A stretch of 64,000 nucleotides of DNA, taken from positions 6,820,001 through 6,884,000 of the forward strand of contig NZ_CP042266.1 of NCBI RefSeq assembly GCF_007856155.1, read 5' to 3'. Source of the stretch: Streptomyces qinzhouensis. Its GTDB lineage: Bacteria; Actinomycetota; Actinomycetes; Streptomycetales; Streptomycetaceae. Shown in pieces: positions 61,611 to 64,000 of the stretch. Position numbers and translations under genes: made by a program. Under the pieces are notes generated by a model. It was not told the origin of the DNA, searched no databases, and saw nothing but the letters and a program-made list of their open reading frames with translations. Every line of letters begins with the position of its first letter. The stretch's first letter is position 1.

Positions 61611-62663
61611 TCACGCCGGCGCGGTGGGCAGGGGGCCGTTACCTCGCTGGTAGGCCGGTGCCCTGGCAGGGGGGTGCTGTCTCACCAGGAGGGCGAGCCA
61701 GGTATCCACATCCACCTTGCCGGTCGCGGGCAGGTGCGCCGACCGCTGGAAGGCCCTTACGTCCGCGGCGGTTGTCGACGTAAAGCGTCCCGACACCTCC
61801 GTGCCGCCGGGCCCCGCGTTGTCGAGGAGTTCCTGCACGGCCCGCACCTCGAAACGCTTGGACCCGTGCCCGACCTCCTTGACCAGCTCCGGCCAGGTCT
61901 TCTCGCCCACTTTGCCGTCGGCCGGCAGACCCTGTCTCTGCTGGAACTCCATGACGGCGTCCTTGGTGTCCTGCCGGAAGAAACCATCGGTGCGCACGGT
62001 GAACCCGTGCGCGTTGAGAAGGTACTGCAGCGCGCGACCCCGCGTGTAATAGTCGTGCTCGACCATGTACAGCACCGGCCATTTCAGCACGGCCATGTCC
62101 GGAGTCGCGCCGCCGCCCGCGCCATCGCCCGCGGTGCTGTGCTCCGGGGGCACGTACCGTTCCTGGACGACCATTCCGGCGGTAAACGCCAGGGCCACAG
62201 CGGCCGCCACCAGCACCGGACGCAACCTCGGGAAGCCGGGCCGACCCGGTGCGCGCCGTCCCCCGGAGCCCGGAGCCCGGCCGCTTCCTTGTTCGGATGC
62301 CGTGGACACGCCCTCGTCACCCGCCGGCGCCGAACGCTCCCCGCCGCCGGTGGCCTGGCGGCGGGCGTTCTCCCGCAAAGCCCTGCGGCACAGTTCCCGC
62401 GCCTGTTCGAGTTCCCCGGCCGGGGCACGCAACAGCACATGGAGTGCCTCGACCACCCGCAACGGAGCCGTCGACGGGCGCCGTACATTCAGATATCGCG
62501 ACAGCGTCGCCTGGTCGATCTTCAGCTTCGAGGCCAGTGCCTGTTGCGTCGGCCGGCTACCGCCGGGTGGCTTCCCGGCCTCCTCCCACCAGCGGCGCAG
62601 CATCCGCGCAAGCTCCAGGCCCGCTTCCCCGCCGAGGCCCTCGGCACCCTGTTCATGATCCAC
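61611..62663 (-). CDS. Membrane-anchored HTH protein with two peptidoglycan-binding domains
   Basis: A 350-residue protein from GTG 62663 (AGAGGG nine bases upstream; a GTG six bases earlier is possible). An N-terminal Xre-like HTH (QQALASKLKIDQATLSRYL) is followed by a disordered stretch, a single membrane helix (VLVAAAVALAFTAGMVV, about 155-172), and two PG_binding_1 domains (ALQYLLNAHGFTVRTDGFF to LPADGKVGEKTWPEL; AVQELLDNAG to LPATGKVDVDTWLALL). The HTH would be cytoplasmic and the rest outside, a layout suitable for sensing cell-wall state. It is divergent from a lysozyme gene, which it might regulate. Confidence 0.88.
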   Translation of the reverse strand: MDHEQGAEGLGGEAGLELARMLRRWWEEAGKPPGGSRPTQQALASKLKIDQATLSRYLNVRRPSTAPLRVVEALHVLLRAPAGELEQARELCRRALRENARRQATGGGERSAPAGDEGVSTASEQGSGRAPGSGGRRAPGRPGFPRLRPVLVAAAVALAFTAGMVVQERYVPPEHSTAGDGAGGGATPDMAVLKWPVLYMVEHDYYTRGRALQYLLNAHGFTVRTDGFFRQDTKDAVMEFQQRQGLPADGKVGEKTWPELVKEVGHGSKRFEVRAVQELLDNAGPGGTEVSGRFTSTTAADVRAFQRSAHLPATGKVDVDTWLALLVRQHPPARAPAYQRGNGPLPTAPA

Positions 62664-63336
62664 GTACACGCACCCTCTGCCTTCATGCGGAACAGACGGG
62701 CCTTGTCCACATCGCCCGCGTAACGGACATCTCTGCAGGTCAGATCCATGCATAGCGGCGCGCATCGTTGTGCCGGCGCCAGCGGCGCCGATCGTAGCGG
62801 CCCGTACGCCCTGCCGGGCGCTGCCCTTCGGCGGCCGTCCGGGCCCGCGCCCCGGCCCCGGACCGGCCGTGGTCCGGGCCCAGCCGTCCGGACCAGGAGG
62901 ATCGGCCGGACCGGCACATCGCGGCAGCCACTCCGGTCGTCACCCGAACGAGTGCACAGGCAGCAGACGGCCCGGACGCACGGCTGTTGTCTCCCCGCCG
63001 TCGGCCTTCTCCGCCCGGCCCGGAACACCGAGTTGCCGCACTGGCGCGCCGGTTCCGGGTCGCGCTTCGCCGGGACCCGCTCGCGCAAGGCGCGAGCATA
63101 CGGCCGATGGCTGCATAGTCGCAGGTCACCGCCCGTTCATACGCAGTCCTGTCTGCATGCATGAACTGCCCCCCGAACATGCTGGTGACCACATCGGGGA
63201 CTCGGGCAATCTGTGAGCCGGGCCCGGCGCGACCGCCGCCCTGACCCCCCATCTCCCTTATGCCCCTGGTCTGCCCCTGCCTGCGCGCACAGCAGACCCC
63301 GGCACCACGGACATCACCAGAACCAGGAGTCACACC
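62664..63336. other. Divergent intergenic region upstream of the lysozyme gene
   Basis: About 670 bp. Coding-like frames here are inconsistent and have no family. The AGGAGTCACACC ribosome binding site of the lysozyme gene is at its right end. Promoters for both flanking genes must lie within it. Confidence 0.4.
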
Positions 63337-64000
63337 ATGCCCTCAAGGTCATCCGTACGAGTACGTCTGGTAAGTGCCGCCGCCACCCTGGGCGCGGCGC
63401 TGGCCGGTCTTCCCGCCACCACCGCCCCCGCTCACGCGGCCCCGCCGTCGGCTTACTCCGTCACGGGAGTCGACACCAGCCACCACAACCACGGCCAAGG
63501 GGAGAAGACACCGATCGACTGGCGAGACGTGGCCACCAACCACAGCTTCGCCTTCCTGAAGGCCACTCAGGGCACTCGCTACACCGACCCCTGGCTCCAG
63601 CGCGACTACGCCGCAGCCGCGGGCACCACGCTGCTACGCGCTCCGTACCACTTCTTCGATCCCCGCACCACCGACGACGGCGCCGCCCAGGCACGCCATT
63701 TCGTCGCCGCCGCCCGCGCCGCCGGCTACCAGGGCGGCGGCAAAGGCGAACTGCCCCCCGTCCTGGACATCGAGAAGGTCCGCCGGAACGGCCGGGAGGT
63801 CTGTCCTCCCGAACTCCGCGCTCAGCAGGTCCGGATCTTCCTGAACGAGGTCGAGCGGTCCTTCGCCGTGCGGCCCATCGTCTACACCCGTGCCTCGTTC
63901 GTCCAGGAGTGCATGGGCGGTAAGGGAGAGGTCTTCACCGGGCACCCGCTCTGGCTCGCCCGCTACCGCAGCGGCGCCAACGAACCCCAGCAGGTGCCCG
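63337..64000 (+). CDS. Secreted GH25 lysozyme, partial (runs off the window)
   Basis: The first 221 codons of an exported muramidase. The signal peptide spans about 1-37 (LVSAAATLGAALAGL, then ATTAPAHA). The GH25 fold follows: GVDTSHHN with the first catalytic Asp, IDWRDVA, FAFLKATQG, APYHFFDP, LPPVLDIE with the catalytic acid pair, IVYTRASFV and PLWLARYRSG. The ATG has AGGAG upstream. It would cleave peptidoglycan (N,O-diacetylmuramidase type) outside the cell. The rest, possibly with a cell-wall-binding domain, is beyond the window. Confidence 0.93.
   Translation, partial: MPSRSSVRVRLVSAAATLGAALAGLPATTAPAHAAPPSAYSVTGVDTSHHNHGQGEKTPIDWRDVATNHSFAFLKATQGTRYTDPWLQRDYAAAAGTTLLRAPYHFFDPRTTDDGAAQARHFVAAARAAGYQGGGKGELPPVLDIEKVRRNGREVCPPELRAQQVRIFLNEVERSFAVRPIVYTRASFVQECMGGKGEVFTGHPLWLARYRSGANEPQQVP

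Noticed and set aside
62740..63333. Frames of 140-200 codons on both strands before the lysozyme gene
   Set aside because: Both strands open at once with Arg/Pro/Gly-rich products, as expected by chance at this GC content.

Overview
The window is very GC-rich, with mostly G/C third codon positions, GTG/TTG starts and AGGAGG-like ribosome binding sites. Together with the gene families present it points to a Streptomyces or close relative. It holds many integration scars, gene fragments and accessory operons and almost no core housekeeping genes, as expected of an accessory region (possibly a chromosome arm).

Layout. (1) 63-9517: a tight minus-strand operon of a sacsin/Hsp90-type ATPase with a C-terminal NO VEIN-like (DUF3883) nuclease-like domain, a possible small ORF, a helical protein, a protein with a GrpE-like C-terminus, and an Hsp70 carrying an extra C-terminal Rossmann-like (NYN/Zc3h12a-like) domain. 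This is the best candidate for an undescribed system. (2) 10188-11542: the 3' half of a tRNA-Pro(GGG) next to a tyrosine integrase, an attachment site of an integrative element. (3) 11999-15706: an SRPBCC protein and a secreted galactose oxidase-like copper radical oxidase with two nearly identical discoidin repeats. (4) 15706-20400: a gene graveyard with a group II intron 3' end inserted in an ABC transporter gene, a truncated serine-protease 5' end, an S1-domain gene broken by one amber codon, an IS630-family remnant and several hypothetical genes. (5) 20503-31632: a 2479-residue LamG-repeat protein, its small downstream neighbour, and an ABC exporter.

(6) 32118-38828: decayed DUF4241 and CoiA-like genes, then a small lanthipeptide locus (radical SAM enzyme, class IV-like LanL synthetase with zinc ligands, 38-residue precursor, strong terminator), an SMI1/KNR4 fragment and a dual-specificity phosphatase. 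(7) 39310-46722: an IS5-type fragment, a hypothetical gene, a trypsin-like pseudogene whose 5' region matches the one near 16.4 kb, a methionine gamma-lyase-like enzyme with a divergent Lrp regulator, a P-type ATPase remnant, a Fic gene with an overlapping partner, an FBP-domain protein and a frameshifted HAD phosphatase. (8) 46975-61199: a polyketide locus with a gamma-carbonic anhydrase-like protein, a single-module KS-AT-DH-MT-ER-KR-ACP synthase in the domain order of fungal highly reducing PKSs, a cytochrome P450, an asparagine synthetase-type amidotransferase and an MMPL exporter. (9) 61611-64000: a membrane-anchored HTH/peptidoglycan-binding protein divergent from a secreted GH25 lysozyme that runs off the window.

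How the genes work together. In (1), the Hsp70, the GrpE-like protein and the Hsp90-like ATPase could form a dedicated chaperone machine that controls two nuclease-like domains. In (6), the precursor would be phosphorylated, dehydrated and cyclised by LanL, further altered by the radical SAM enzyme, and perhaps exported by the ABC protein upstream. In (8), the PKS would build a reduced, C-methylated chain that the P450 oxidises and the AsnB-type enzyme may amidate, with MMPL as exporter. All functions are inferred from sequence reading; no database search was run.
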